A stretch of DNA of 64,000 nt, taken from contig NZ_JALPTH010000021.1 of assembly GCF_023218175.1 (NCBI RefSeq), positions 62,001 to 126,000 on the forward strand, in the 5' to 3' direction. The notes below the pieces were generated by a model, which saw only the letters and a program-made list of their open reading frames with translations, did not search any database and was not told the DNA's origin. Numbering within the stretch: the stretch's first letter is position 1; each line of letters opens with the position of its first letter. Made by a program: the position numbers and the translations under genes. This DNA comes from Streptomyces lichenis (GTDB lineage Bacteria; Actinomycetota; Actinomycetes; Streptomycetales; Streptomycetaceae). Below are positions 33,952-42,207 of the stretch, piece by piece.

Positions 33952-36900
33952 TTACGGTTCCAGCGGCTCGGGCCGGAGCGCGTCGAGCAGGTCCCGGGCG
34001 AAGGTGCGGATGCCCTCGTCGAGGTCGTGGGCGGCGCGGTCGGCGAGCAGGTCGAGGGTGGTGGGGACCTCGGGGGCGCGCCGGACGGTCTCGCGGAGGG
34101 CGGGAAGACGGACGTCCGGGTGCGGATCGCGGGCGGACAGGCCCATGAGGAGCGCCAGTGCGTTCGGGTCGAGCAGGGCGCGCAGGGACAGCGCCGGGAG
34201 TGCGGCGGCGCGGACGGCGGGGGAGGGGTCATCGCGGATGAAACGCGTCTGGAGCGCGTGGTCGTCGTGCGCCAGGTAGATCACCTGGACCACCGCCGTG
34301 CGCACGGCGGGATCGTCGTCGCCGATGGCCTGGGCCAGGACGGCCGAGCGGGTCTCGGCGTCGTCGTGCGCGGCGAGCAGCGCGACGGCGACGGCCCGGG
34401 CGCTGCCCGCGGTGTCCCGGCGGAGCCGGTCAAGCAGGAAGTCCTTCTCGTCACCGTTGGAGTGGGATTCCAGGTAGTGCAGTGCGGTGGCCCGCACCTC
34501 GGCGCTCTCGTCCTCCACCGCCCGTCGCCGGAAGAGCGCGTCGAGCCTTGGCCGGCCTCGGTAGCGGAGGGTGAGGACGCGCAGGGCGTGGGACCGGATC
34601 TCCGGGTCCGGGTCGCGGACCGCCCATTCCTCCGCAAGATCCCCTGCGAAGGGGATCAGCCCGGGTAGGAGCATCAGCTCCGCCAGCACCTGCCGGCGTG
34701 CCGCCACGGAGGGTGTCTGCCGCAGCTGTGCCACCAGCTCCTGTCGCGATTCCGATGACGAGTCGGACATCGCCGTGAGGACCACCACCCGCAGCTCCTC
34801 CGTCTCCACTCGGGCCCGCTCCTGGAGGAAGGCCTCCACCGCGGCCCTGTCCCGGTCCGAGGGGGGAGTGGCGGCGAGCAACCGCAGGCCCACCGCACGG
34901 ACATCGGGATGAGGGTCCTGCGCGGCGCGCAGCCGCACGAAGTCCGGCGTGACATGAGGCCCCTCCTCCACCAGCAGGGCGAGCGCCAGCGCCCGCAGCT
35001 CCTTGCTGCCGTCCTCGGCGGCGAGCCGTCGCACAAAGGCGAGGAATTCCTCGGCAGGGGGGCCACCGTCCCGCGGCCGGGCGAACAGGGCGCGCAGTGC
35101 CGCCGATCGGGTCGCCGGGGTGTGCTCCGGGGCGATCAGGGTGCGCAGTGCCGCTTCCCTGTCCTCCCCGGCGGCCAGCAGGGCCACCACCAGGCCCGCC
35201 ATGGCCTCGGCGGAGTTGTGCAGGATCTCAGCGCTCTGGGCCTGCCCGTACTGCCCGTCCCGGACGTACCAATCCACCAGCCCCGACAACCCTGGCCAGC
35301 GTGGCCCGAGGGCCCGTAGCGCGGCTCCGGTCCTGGCGAGGGTGTCGGCCGGCGGATACCAACCGGTCCCGATTCTCCGGTGCACCTCGACGGTCCTGAT
35401 CAGCAGCCGCACCAGGCTCACGGTCTGCGCCTCCACCAGGCCGGGTCTGCGTACCTCCGCCAGGCACTCGGCGGCGAGCAGGAGTTCCGCGAAACTGCTG
35501 TCGTCGCCCGCCACCGCCCGCTCCCCGAACGGGCGCGCCGCCAGCACGCGATCGATGGCCCGTCCGGCGAACCGCTCGTCCAGGAGTCCGCTGAGCAGCA
35601 GCAGGATCTCGTGCCAGGCCGGGTCCTCCCAGTAGGCCGCGAAGATCCCGTACAGCTCCTCCTCGCTCACGCTGCGTTCACTCTGGAAGCGGTGGACCAG
35701 GTCGATGGCCACCAGGTACTCCAGGAAGGTGCGGTGGACGAAGCCGTAGACCCCGCCGCCGAACAGGCTGAGCACGAAGTTGCGGTGCTGGAACTGGTCC
35801 AGCATGATCCGCGCGGCGGTGACCGCACGGTCGGGGGGCAGGGCGTAGCGGCCGGTCAGATAGGTCTCGAAGGTGTCGATGAGGTCCGGGCCCGCGATGT
35901 GGTTGCCCGCGATTCCGCCCTCGCCCTCCTGCATCCGGCGGGCCACCAGCCGCAGCAGCTCCAGCTTGTCCTCGGGTCCCAGGTACGGCAGGTGCTCCTC
36001 GACCCGGCGGTCCCTGAGGAACCGGCTCGGATCCCAGTGCTCGACCAGCACCGCCATCGCGTGCTCGTACACCGCCCGCCGGTCGCGGGGGAGTTCACGG
36101 CGGCGGCCGATGATGGCCAGGATGGTGAGGATCAGCGGATTGCCCGCCAGGGAGCGTACGGAGGCGGAGCCGTCCACCGCCGTCAGCACCCGCTGCTCCA
36201 GCCGCCGGGCGTTCGCCGGATCGTCCGGGCAGGCCAGGGCGAACCACCGGTGGCAGAAGGCCCCGATCCGCTCCCGGTCCAGATCCTGGAGCATGAAGTC
36301 GGTGAAGCCCGCGCCGTCCAGTACCGCCCGCTGGTACCCGATCCGGCGGGAGGTGACCACGACGCGGGTCGCCGGGTACTTCGCGGCGAATCCGGCGATA
36401 CGGCGGGCCACCGCGTTGCGGACGTCCTTCTCGAAGAGTTCGTCCAGGCCGTCGAAGACCACGAGCGCCGCGCGCGGACCGGTCCCGGCCAGGCACTCGC
36501 CCAGCATCCCGGGCGGAAGCCCCAGGCCCTCGTCCTCATGGAGGTGCCCGAGGAAGTCCTCGAAGGTACGGTCCCGCCAGGCGGCCTCCGCGTACATCCG
36601 CAACTCCACGACGAGCGGCAGCCGGCCGTCCAGCCGCCCCAGCTCCGGGGGCGGCCCGCCCTCCGCCGTGAGCGCCAGCGCCAGATAGCGGGCGAGGGTG
36701 GACTTGCCGGCTCCCGGGTCGCCGAGCAACACCAGCCGGGTGTGCTCCGGGTCGCTCAGCACCTCCAGCACCGGAAGGGCGGGGCGCGCCTCGTACTCCT
36801 GGCGCATCCGCTCCACCATGAAGCGGTCCATGCCGAGGAACTGCGGCAGCGCGTCGTCCGCGCCCGCCTCCCGCAGCCGCTGGACGACATCCCGGGGCAG

Positions 36901-37206
36901 CTCCACCGGTGGCGGGTCGGCGCGCACCGACTGGGGCACGAATATCTCCCGCAGCCGCACGGCGGGGTGTTCGCCCTGCTCGTGCAGGGGTGTCAGCACC
37001 TCCAGGTCCAGCCGTCCGTACCGCTCCCGCAGCCGCTTGGCGTACGCGGTGTACGCCGCCTGGAAGTCGTCCTCGGTCGGGTCGGGGGCCGGCTGCGGGC
37101 CGAACACCACCGAGCCCTGGACCCCGTTGATCTGGACCAGGTCGCCGCCGACCCGCGCCCCGGACGCCTGCTGGCCCTTCCACCACCGCCCGAACAGCCC
37201 GCTCAC
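33952..37206 (-). CDS. NACHT-domain STAND NTPase with C-terminal HEAT-like repeats
   Basis: 1084 residues. Residues 12-36 are a glycine-rich motif (QQASGARVGGDLVQINGVQG...). Walker A is about 162-170 (LLGDPGAGKSTLA), Walker B about 248-256 (LVVFDGLDELFE), and sensor-like VVVTSRR follows. The NACHT C-terminal helices (SLAGNPLILTILAII, FVHRTFLEYLVAIDLV) are typical. From about 690 to the end are HEAT-like repeats with PHPDVRAVGLRLL-type units, the expected ligand-sensing part. GTG 37206 overlaps the small TM gene's stop by four bases (GTGA). Bacterial NACHT proteins of this layout include anti-phage NLR-like factors. Defence is inferred, not shown. Confidence 0.92.
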   Translation of the reverse strand: MSGLFGRWWKGQQASGARVGGDLVQINGVQGSVVFGPQPAPDPTEDDFQAAYTAYAKRLRERYGRLDLEVLTPLHEQGEHPAVRLREIFVPQSVRADPPPVELPRDVVQRLREAGADDALPQFLGMDRFMVERMRQEYEARPALPVLEVLSDPEHTRLVLLGDPGAGKSTLARYLALALTAEGGPPPELGRLDGRLPLVVELRMYAEAAWRDRTFEDFLGHLHEDEGLGLPPGMLGECLAGTGPRAALVVFDGLDELFEKDVRNAVARRIAGFAAKYPATRVVVTSRRIGYQRAVLDGAGFTDFMLQDLDRERIGAFCHRWFALACPDDPANARRLEQRVLTAVDGSASVRSLAGNPLILTILAIIGRRRELPRDRRAVYEHAMAVLVEHWDPSRFLRDRRVEEHLPYLGPEDKLELLRLVARRMQEGEGGIAGNHIAGPDLIDTFETYLTGRYALPPDRAVTAARIMLDQFQHRNFVLSLFGGGVYGFVHRTFLEYLVAIDLVHRFQSERSVSEEELYGIFAAYWEDPAWHEILLLLSGLLDERFAGRAIDRVLAARPFGERAVAGDDSSFAELLLAAECLAEVRRPGLVEAQTVSLVRLLIRTVEVHRRIGTGWYPPADTLARTGAALRALGPRWPGLSGLVDWYVRDGQYGQAQSAEILHNSAEAMAGLVVALLAAGEDREAALRTLIAPEHTPATRSAALRALFARPRDGGPPAEEFLAFVRRLAAEDGSKELRALALALLVEEGPHVTPDFVRLRAAQDPHPDVRAVGLRLLAATPPSDRDRAAVEAFLQERARVETEELRVVVLTAMSDSSSESRQELVAQLRQTPSVAARRQVLAELMLLPGLIPFAGDLAEEWAVRDPDPEIRSHALRVLTLRYRGRPRLDALFRRRAVEDESAEVRATALHYLESHSNGDEKDFLLDRLRRDTAGSARAVAVALLAAHDDAETRSAVLAQAIGDDDPAVRTAVVQVIYLAHDDHALQTRFIRDDPSPAVRAAALPALSLRALLDPNALALLMGLSARDPHPDVRLPALRETVRRAPEVPTTLDLLADRAAHDLDEGIRTFARDLLDALRPEPLEP

Positions 37207-37640
37207 GGCGCCCCCGACCCCGTACCGTCCCCGTCGATACGGGCCGAGCCGCCCACCCCGTCCACCTGGTTGAGGCCGCCCCCGGCCCGCGCGCCCCGGG
37301 CCGACTGGCCGCCACCGGTGGGCGGCGGCGGGGGAGTGGCCTCGGCCGGCGGAGGGGGCGGTGCCGGACGGGACCCGCCGATGGTCAGGTCCCCCGCCAC
37401 ACCCCGCACCTGGTTGATGGACCCCCCGGCCGTCGCCCCGTCCGCCGACTGCCCGCTTCCGTCAGCGGAGTCGCCGCCCCGCAGGCCGTACACCGCCAGG
37501 CCCAGCCCCAGGAGGAAGCTGCCCACTCCGGCCCACTTGTCGGCCCGGTCCAGCCCCTGGAACACGAAGAAGACCACCAGGCCCGCGAGGACGAGCACCG
37601 CCCCCGCCCCGACCAGCCACCGCCGCCGCCGTTCCGTCAT
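37203..37640 (-). CDS. Small two-TM protein with two copies of the NACHT partner motif
   Basis: 145 residues from ATG 37640. Two TM helices (about 8-28 and 37-53) are followed by a soluble tail carrying two copies of one motif: residues 64-89 (QSADGATAGGSINQVRGVAG...) and 112-137 (QSARGARAGGGLNQVDGVGG...), separated by two poly-Pro stretches. The same motif is at residues 12-36 of the downstream NACHT protein. The pair is translationally coupled. The layout suggests a membrane partner or effector activated through motif-motif assembly, by analogy with NLR-associated amyloid signalling. Alternative: a simple membrane anchor for the NTPase. Confidence 0.85.
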   Translation of the reverse strand: MTERRRRWLVGAGAVLVLAGLVVFFVFQGLDRADKWAGVGSFLLGLGLAVYGLRGGDSADGSGQSADGATAGGSINQVRGVAGDLTIGGSRPAPPPPPAEATPPPPPTGGGQSARGARAGGGLNQVDGVGGSARIDGDGTGSGAP

Positions 37641-37666
37641 CCGTCCATCTTCACCGGAACGCGACG

Positions 37667-37705
37667 GCGCGGGGGCGCCCTTCGGAAGAAAGGGCACCCC
37701 CGCGC
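37667..37705 (-). terminator. Imperfect hairpin after the MFS gene
   Basis: GCGCGGGGG-C-GCCCTT pairs with AAGGGC-A-CCCCCGCGC with one internal mismatch around a short loop. It lies 20 bases past the MFS stop and ends 27 bases before the TM/NACHT unit, separating the two minus-strand transcripts. This implies the TM/NACHT pair has its own promoter very close to 37640. Confidence 0.75.
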
Positions 37706-37724
37706 AACCAGCCTCACCCAGGGC

Positions 37725-38990
37725 TCAGTTGGCGAAGACCGCCACCGAGTCCTCCACCGCGTGCTGCGGCTGGAGCTCCTCGGCCTGGTGGCTGAGGGCC
37801 CGGCGGCGGACCCAGACGATGCCCGCGCCGACCAGGGCGGCCGCGCCCGCGACGACGAAGGGGATGTGGACGTTGGTCCACTCCTCGATCTTCGGGGCGA
37901 GGAAGGGCGCCGCGGCCGCGGCGAACCAGCGGACGAAGTTGTAGCCCGCGCTGGCGACCGGGCGCGGCGCGTCCGAGACGCCGAGGGCCAGTTCGGTGAA
38001 GACGGTGTTGTTCACGCCGATGAACGCGCCGGACAGGATGGTGCAGACGATCGCGGCGGTGTGGCTGCCGTAGCCGAGGACCACCACGTCCGCGGCGAGC
38101 AGCACCAGCGAGCCGCCCAGCACCTTCAGCGAGCCGAAGCGCTCCTGGAGCCGGGGCGCGACCAGCACGGAGAAGACCGCGAGCAGCACACCCCAGGCGA
38201 AGAAGACCGCGCCGGACTTGTACGGGGTCATGTCCAGCACGAACGGGGTGAACGCCAGCACCGTGAAGAACGCGTAGTTGTAGAAGAACGCGGAGGCGGC
38301 GGCCGAGGCCAGCCCCCCGTGGCCGAGCGCCTTGAGCGGGTCGGTCAGCGAGGTCTTCCGGGCGGGCCTGGGCTGCTCCTTCAGGAAGACGGTGATGCAG
38401 AGGAAGCCGACCGCCATCAGCGCGGCGGTGCCGAAGAACGGGTAGCGCCAGCTGGCGTCGCCCAGCAGGGCGCCGAGCAGCGGGCCGCAGGCCATACCGA
38501 GGCCGAGCGCCGACTCGTAGAGCAGGATCGCCGCCGCGCTGCCGCCGGCCGCCGCGCCCACGATCACGGCGAGCGAGGTGGAGACGAAGAGTGCGTTGCC
38601 GAGGCCCCAGCCGGCCCGGAAGCCCACCAGTTCACCGACCGAGCCGGAGGTGCCGGACAGCGCGGCGAAGACGATCACCAGGGCGAGACCGGCCAGCAGG
38701 GTCTTCTTGCCGCCGATGCGGCTGGAGACGAAGCCGGTGACCAGCATCGCCACGGCGGTGATCAGGAAGTAGGAGGTGAAGAGCAGGGAGACCTGGCTGG
38801 CGTTGGCGTGCAGCCCTTGGGCGATGGACGGCAGGATCGGGTCGACCAGGCCGATGCCCATGAAGGCGACGACGGAGGCCCCGGCGGTGGCCCAGACGGC
38901 CTTGGGCTGGCGCAGGATGCTGCCGGCCCCCTCGTCGAGCGGGTCCGTCCCGGTCGGCCGCTCCGCTGTGGACGGTTCCTTTCCGCGCAT
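37725..38990 (-). CDS. MFS transporter, drug-efflux type
   Basis: 421 residues from ATG 38990 (SD GAAGGAG). Twelve or so TM helices are visible; motif A-like GFVSSRIGGKKTLL lies between TM2 and TM3, and LYESALGLGMACGPLLGALLG matches motif C of drug:H+ antiporters. The substrate is unknown. The upstream 70 bp are unusually AT-rich and contain a small inverted repeat, suggesting control by a repressor encoded elsewhere. Confidence 0.9.
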   Translation of the reverse strand: MRGKEPSTAERPTGTDPLDEGAGSILRQPKAVWATAGASVVAFMGIGLVDPILPSIAQGLHANASQVSLLFTSYFLITAVAMLVTGFVSSRIGGKKTLLAGLALVIVFAALSGTSGSVGELVGFRAGWGLGNALFVSTSLAVIVGAAAGGSAAAILLYESALGLGMACGPLLGALLGDASWRYPFFGTAALMAVGFLCITVFLKEQPRPARKTSLTDPLKALGHGGLASAAASAFFYNYAFFTVLAFTPFVLDMTPYKSGAVFFAWGVLLAVFSVLVAPRLQERFGSLKVLGGSLVLLAADVVVLGYGSHTAAIVCTILSGAFIGVNNTVFTELALGVSDAPRPVASAGYNFVRWFAAAAAPFLAPKIEEWTNVHIPFVVAGAAALVGAGIVWVRRRALSHQAEELQPQHAVEDSVAVFAN

Positions 38991-39020
38991 GCCTGGCTCC
39001 TTCTCAGCCTCGCGAGATGT

Positions 39021-39057
39021 AAGTGCTATATACACATATTAAGTTAGACAGGCTAAT
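39021..39057 (-). promoter_or_regulatory. AT-rich promoter/operator region of the MFS gene
   Basis: The stretch 39021-39046 (AAGTGCTATATACACATATT and onward) is the most AT-rich in the area, and TTAG-ACAGG-CTAA at 39044-39056 is a perfect four-base-arm inverted repeat about 55-65 bp upstream of the ATG. A second GTG-N7-CAC dyad spans 39023-39035. Such TTAG/CTAA dyads are frequent MarR-type sites. Cognate regulator not in the window. Confidence 0.5.
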
Positions 39058-39159
39058 GAATGCAAGTGGCACCCAGCCGAGGGGTGGGGACGACTTCCGC
39101 TTCCCCGATCGGGTGATCGTCCTTGACGAGCCGACTCCCGGGGAGGACCGTGGAACGCT

Positions 39160-39798
39160 ATGAGGGGCGAACCCAGTTGCCCGAAGTGCGGAGGCCGGGT
39201 CCGGACGCCCGGTCTCTTCTCCGACGCGTGGCAGTGCGAGGCGCACGGCGCCGTCCATCCGCTGCAACCGGTGATCCCACCCAGCGTCGAGGCGCTCGGC
39301 GTGGCCACCCACCGCGCCAAGGTCCCGGTCTGGATGCCCTGGCCGCTGCCGGTCGGCTGGCTGTTCACCGGGGTCGCCTACGCCGGTGACGACCGCAGCG
39401 GGGGCCGTGCCACCGTGGTCGCCTGCTCCGGCCCCGCCCCGCTCGGCGGCGTGGGCGAGCTGCTGCTGGTCGCCGAGGAACTGGGCGTCGGCCTGGGTGC
39501 CCGGTACGCCGGTGTGGAGGGCCCCGACCCCGCCCCGTACATGCGGATCGACAACCGCCCGCACGCCAAGGTGCTCGCGGCCGGCCGTCCCACCCCGCTG
39601 TGGAACGTCATGGGCGCCCCCGAGGACCGGGCCGTCTTCGCCGGTGAGGCGCGCGGGCTGTGGCTGTGGGCCATCGTCTGGCCGGAGAAGTCCGGGATGC
39701 TGCTCTACGACGAACTGGTCCTCACCGACCTGCGCGAGGCCGGTGCCGAGATGGAGCTGCTGCCCTGCGGGGCGCTCACCCCCAAGCTGCTGGACTGA
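39160..39798 (+). CDS. DUF6758-type zinc-ribbon protein
   Basis: 212 residues. The N-terminus CPKCGGRVRTPG with Cys and His further on (WQCEAHG) is a zinc-ribbon. The remainder (VPVWMPWPLPVGWLFTGVAY, HAKVLAAGRPTPLWNV, LWLWAIVWPEKSG) is a conserved streptomycete family of unknown function, recalled as DUF6758. No SD is obvious. It lies 83 bp upstream of the PHP gene on the same strand. Confidence 0.82.
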   Translation: MRGEPSCPKCGGRVRTPGLFSDAWQCEAHGAVHPLQPVIPPSVEALGVATHRAKVPVWMPWPLPVGWLFTGVAYAGDDRSGGRATVVACSGPAPLGGVGELLLVAEELGVGLGARYAGVEGPDPAPYMRIDNRPHAKVLAAGRPTPLWNVMGAPEDRAVFAGEARGLWLWAIVWPEKSGMLLYDELVLTDLREAGAEMELLPCGALTPKLLD

Positions 39799-39881
39799 GC
39801 CGGCCGGGAGGACCGGGGAGCCGGGGCCGTTATCCTTGAGCGTCCCCCCGTCCGTCCCGAGCCCCCGTCCGGAGTCCGCCC

Positions 39882-40799
39882 GTGCGCATCGACCTGCACA
39901 CCCACTCCACGGCCTCCGACGGCACGGACACCCCCGCCGAGCTGGTCCGCAAGGCCGCGGCCGCCGGTCTGGACGCGGTCGCGCTGACCGACCACGACAC
40001 CACCCGCGGGCACGCCGAGGCGATCGGCGCCCTCCCGGCCGGACTCACCCTGGTCACCGGCGCCGAGCTGTCCTGCCGCCTGGACGGCATCAGCCTGCAC
40101 ATGCTGGCCTACCTCTTCGACCCCGACGAGCCCGAGCTGCTGCGCGAGCGCGAGCTGGTGCGCGACGACCGCGTGCCCCGCGCCCAGGCCATGGTCCGCA
40201 AGCTGCGCGAGCTGGGCGTCCCGGTCACCTGGGAGCGGGTCGCCGCCATCGCGGCGGACGGCTCCGTGGGCCGCCCGCACATCGCCGAGGCCCTGGTGGA
40301 ACTCGGCCTGGTCGCCACCGTCTCCGACGCCTTCACGCCCGAGTGGCTCGCCGACGGCGGCCGGGTCCACGCCCCCCGGCACGAGCTGGACCCGTTCACC
40401 GCGGTACGGCTGATCAAGGGCGCCGGCGGGGTCGCCGTGCTGGCCCACCCGGCCGCCGCCAAGCGCGGCCGCACCGTCTCCGAGTCCGTCATCGCCGAGC
40501 TGGCCGCCTGCGGACTGGACGGCGTCGAGGTCGACCACATGGACCACGACGGGCCCGCCCGCCAGCGGCTGCGCGCCCTCGCCGCCGACCACGGGCTGCT
40601 GACCACCGGCTCCAGCGACTACCACGGCAGCCGCAAGACCTGCCGGCTCGGTGAGTACACCACCGACCCGGAGATCTACGGGGAGATCACCCGCCGGGCC
40701 ACCGGCGCCTTCCCCGTCCCGGGCGCGGGCGGACCGCAGGACCCCGCCCCACGGGATGATGCGCGGGTCGTCCGGACTCCGGACGGCCGCCAGGGCTGA
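39882..40799 (+). CDS. PHP domain phosphoesterase (RNase AM/TrpH-like)
   Basis: 305 residues from GTG 39882. The four PHP motifs are present: MRIDLHTHSTASDGTD, ALTDHDTT, TGAELSC with later DHMDHDG, and the C-terminal GSSDYHG. These form a trinuclear metal site. Relatives hydrolyse 3',5'-nucleotide bisphosphates or 5' RNA ends. The C-terminal 35 residues are Pro-rich and not part of the fold. Confidence 0.9.
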   Translation: MRIDLHTHSTASDGTDTPAELVRKAAAAGLDAVALTDHDTTRGHAEAIGALPAGLTLVTGAELSCRLDGISLHMLAYLFDPDEPELLRERELVRDDRVPRAQAMVRKLRELGVPVTWERVAAIAADGSVGRPHIAEALVELGLVATVSDAFTPEWLADGGRVHAPRHELDPFTAVRLIKGAGGVAVLAHPAAAKRGRTVSESVIAELAACGLDGVEVDHMDHDGPARQRLRALAADHGLLTTGSSDYHGSRKTCRLGEYTTDPEIYGEITRRATGAFPVPGAGGPQDPAPRDDARVVRTPDGRQG

Positions 40800-41083
40800 G
40801 CAGCCGCTTCGGCCCCGGCGCCCCTGCCCAGGGGCCGCCTCCGCCGGTCGCCGCCGGTTGGAGGGCGGCGTCTCCCGGGGCCGTCTCCGTCTGGGGGGGC
40901 CGGAAGGGCCGCCTCCGCCGGTCGCCTTCGGCTGAGGGCTGCCGCCGGGGGCACCGCGCCGCCTCATCCCGTACCCCACCTCCTCCGTCACGCGCCGTGC
41001 GTGCCCCGCACGGCCGCTTCCCGTCGCCCCGCCGCCCGGCGCGGCGGCACTCCGCACGTACACCCCTCACCGCAAGGCCTACC

Positions 41084-41689
41084 GTGTTCGACCTCGCCGT
41101 CTTCGGCTCCCTCTTCCTGACCCTCTTCGTCATCATGGACCCGCCGGGAATCACCCCGATCTTCCTGGCCCTCACCTCCGGGCGGCCCGCCAAGGTGCAG
41201 CGCCGAATGGCCTGGCAGGCCGTCGCCGTCGCCTTCGGTGTGATCACCGTCTTCGGCATCCTCGGCCAGCAGATCCTCGCCTATCTGCATGTCTCCGTCC
41301 CCGCCCTGATGATCGCCGGCGGGCTGCTCCTGCTGCTCATCGCGCTCGACCTGCTCACCGGGAAGACCGACGAGCCCAAGCAGACCAAGGACGTCAACGT
41401 CGCCCTGGTACCGCTGGGCATGCCGCTGCTGGCCGGGCCCGGTGCGATCGTCTCGGTCATCCTCGCCGTGCAGCACGCCAAGGGCGTCGAGGACCAGATC
41501 TCGGTCTGGGTCGCCATCGCCGCCATGCACGGGGTGCTCTGGCTGACCATGCGCTACTCGCTGGTGATCATCCGGGTCATCAAGGACGGCGGTGTGGTGC
41601 TGGTGACCCGGCTCGCCGGAATGATGCTCTCCGCCATCGCGGTGCAGCAGATCATCAACGGCGTCACCCAGGTGATCCAGGGCGCCTGA
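41084..41689 (+). CDS. MarC family integral membrane protein
   Basis: 201 residues from GTG 41084. Six TM helices are visible, starting FGSLFLTLFVIMDPPGITPIF, with the conserved MDPPG and the second-half PLGMPLLAGPGAIVSVI repeat that defines MarC. Once thought to confer multiple antibiotic resistance, the family has no settled function. The region 40800-41083 before it has no gene; it contains the word GGGCCGCCTCCGCCGGTCGCC twice. Confidence 0.9.
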   Translation: MFDLAVFGSLFLTLFVIMDPPGITPIFLALTSGRPAKVQRRMAWQAVAVAFGVITVFGILGQQILAYLHVSVPALMIAGGLLLLLIALDLLTGKTDEPKQTKDVNVALVPLGMPLLAGPGAIVSVILAVQHAKGVEDQISVWVAIAAMHGVLWLTMRYSLVIIRVIKDGGVVLVTRLAGMMLSAIAVQQIINGVTQVIQGA

Positions 41690-41721
41690 GTCCTGTACCT
41701 GCCGGGCCCCCACACAGCACT

Positions 41722-41771
41722 GCGCCCCCGTACGGATTCTCCCGGGGTCGGGGGAGTCCGTGCGGGGGCGC
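41722..41771. terminator. Long imperfect hairpin after marC-like gene
   Basis: GCGCCCCCGTACGGATTCTCCC pairs with GGGGAGTCCGTGCGGGGGCGC with two or three mismatches. It lies between MarC and the convergent 50-residue gene and can act on both. Confidence 0.75.
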
Positions 41772-41832
41772 GGTGGTCCGTACTCCGGCCGCCTCCCGGC
41801 TGTCTGCCGTCGGGGCGGGCGGTGGATGCCGG

Positions 41833-41985
41833 TTACGAGGCGGAGGCCTCGGCCGGGCGGATCCAGATGCGCTGACCGATCGCGGCGGCCTGCTGCACGA
41901 TGGTGTTGACGGAGGCGGCGTCCACGACGGTGCTGTCGACGGGGGTGCCGTCGATGTCGTCCAGTCGCAGGATTTCGAAGCGCAT
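41833..41985 (-). CDS. Conserved 50-residue protein, function unknown
   Basis: Starts MRFEILRLDDIDGTPVDSTV and ends RPAEASAS, with a TAA stop. The SD GAAGGGAGA is six bases from the ATG. Acidic N-terminal half followed by a predicted helix (SVNTIVQQAAAIGQRIWI). There is no signal peptide and there are no cysteines. The length and leader-like N-terminus recall precursor peptides, but no maturase gene is adjacent, so this is left open. The 135 bp upstream include an AT-rich stretch at 42109-42130 that may hold its promoter. Confidence 0.65.
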   Translation of the reverse strand: MRFEILRLDDIDGTPVDSTVVDAASVNTIVQQAAAIGQRIWIRPAEASAS

Positions 41986-42207
41986 GGGGCTTCTCCCTTC
42001 GTCGATGAGTTGATCCTCCAGTGGAGAACATGAGCGCCGCGACACGACCGCGGACGCGGCTGTGGCGCTGTGCGTATGAGTGCCAACGTGATGCACCCTG
42101 CAAACATTCCCTACGCTAAATAAAACTTTCGAGCGGCTAAGGACCGAGGGTCGCTGTCGGCCATCCGGGTCCTCCGCCCTCGGCGGGTGGCGGACAATGA
42201 GTCCGGT

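Noticed and set aside
35380..37944. An 854-residue plus-strand frame opposite the NACHT gene
   Set aside because: It is the shadow of the NACHT coding strand; no fold or motif, rich in Arg/Gln/Val/Pro.
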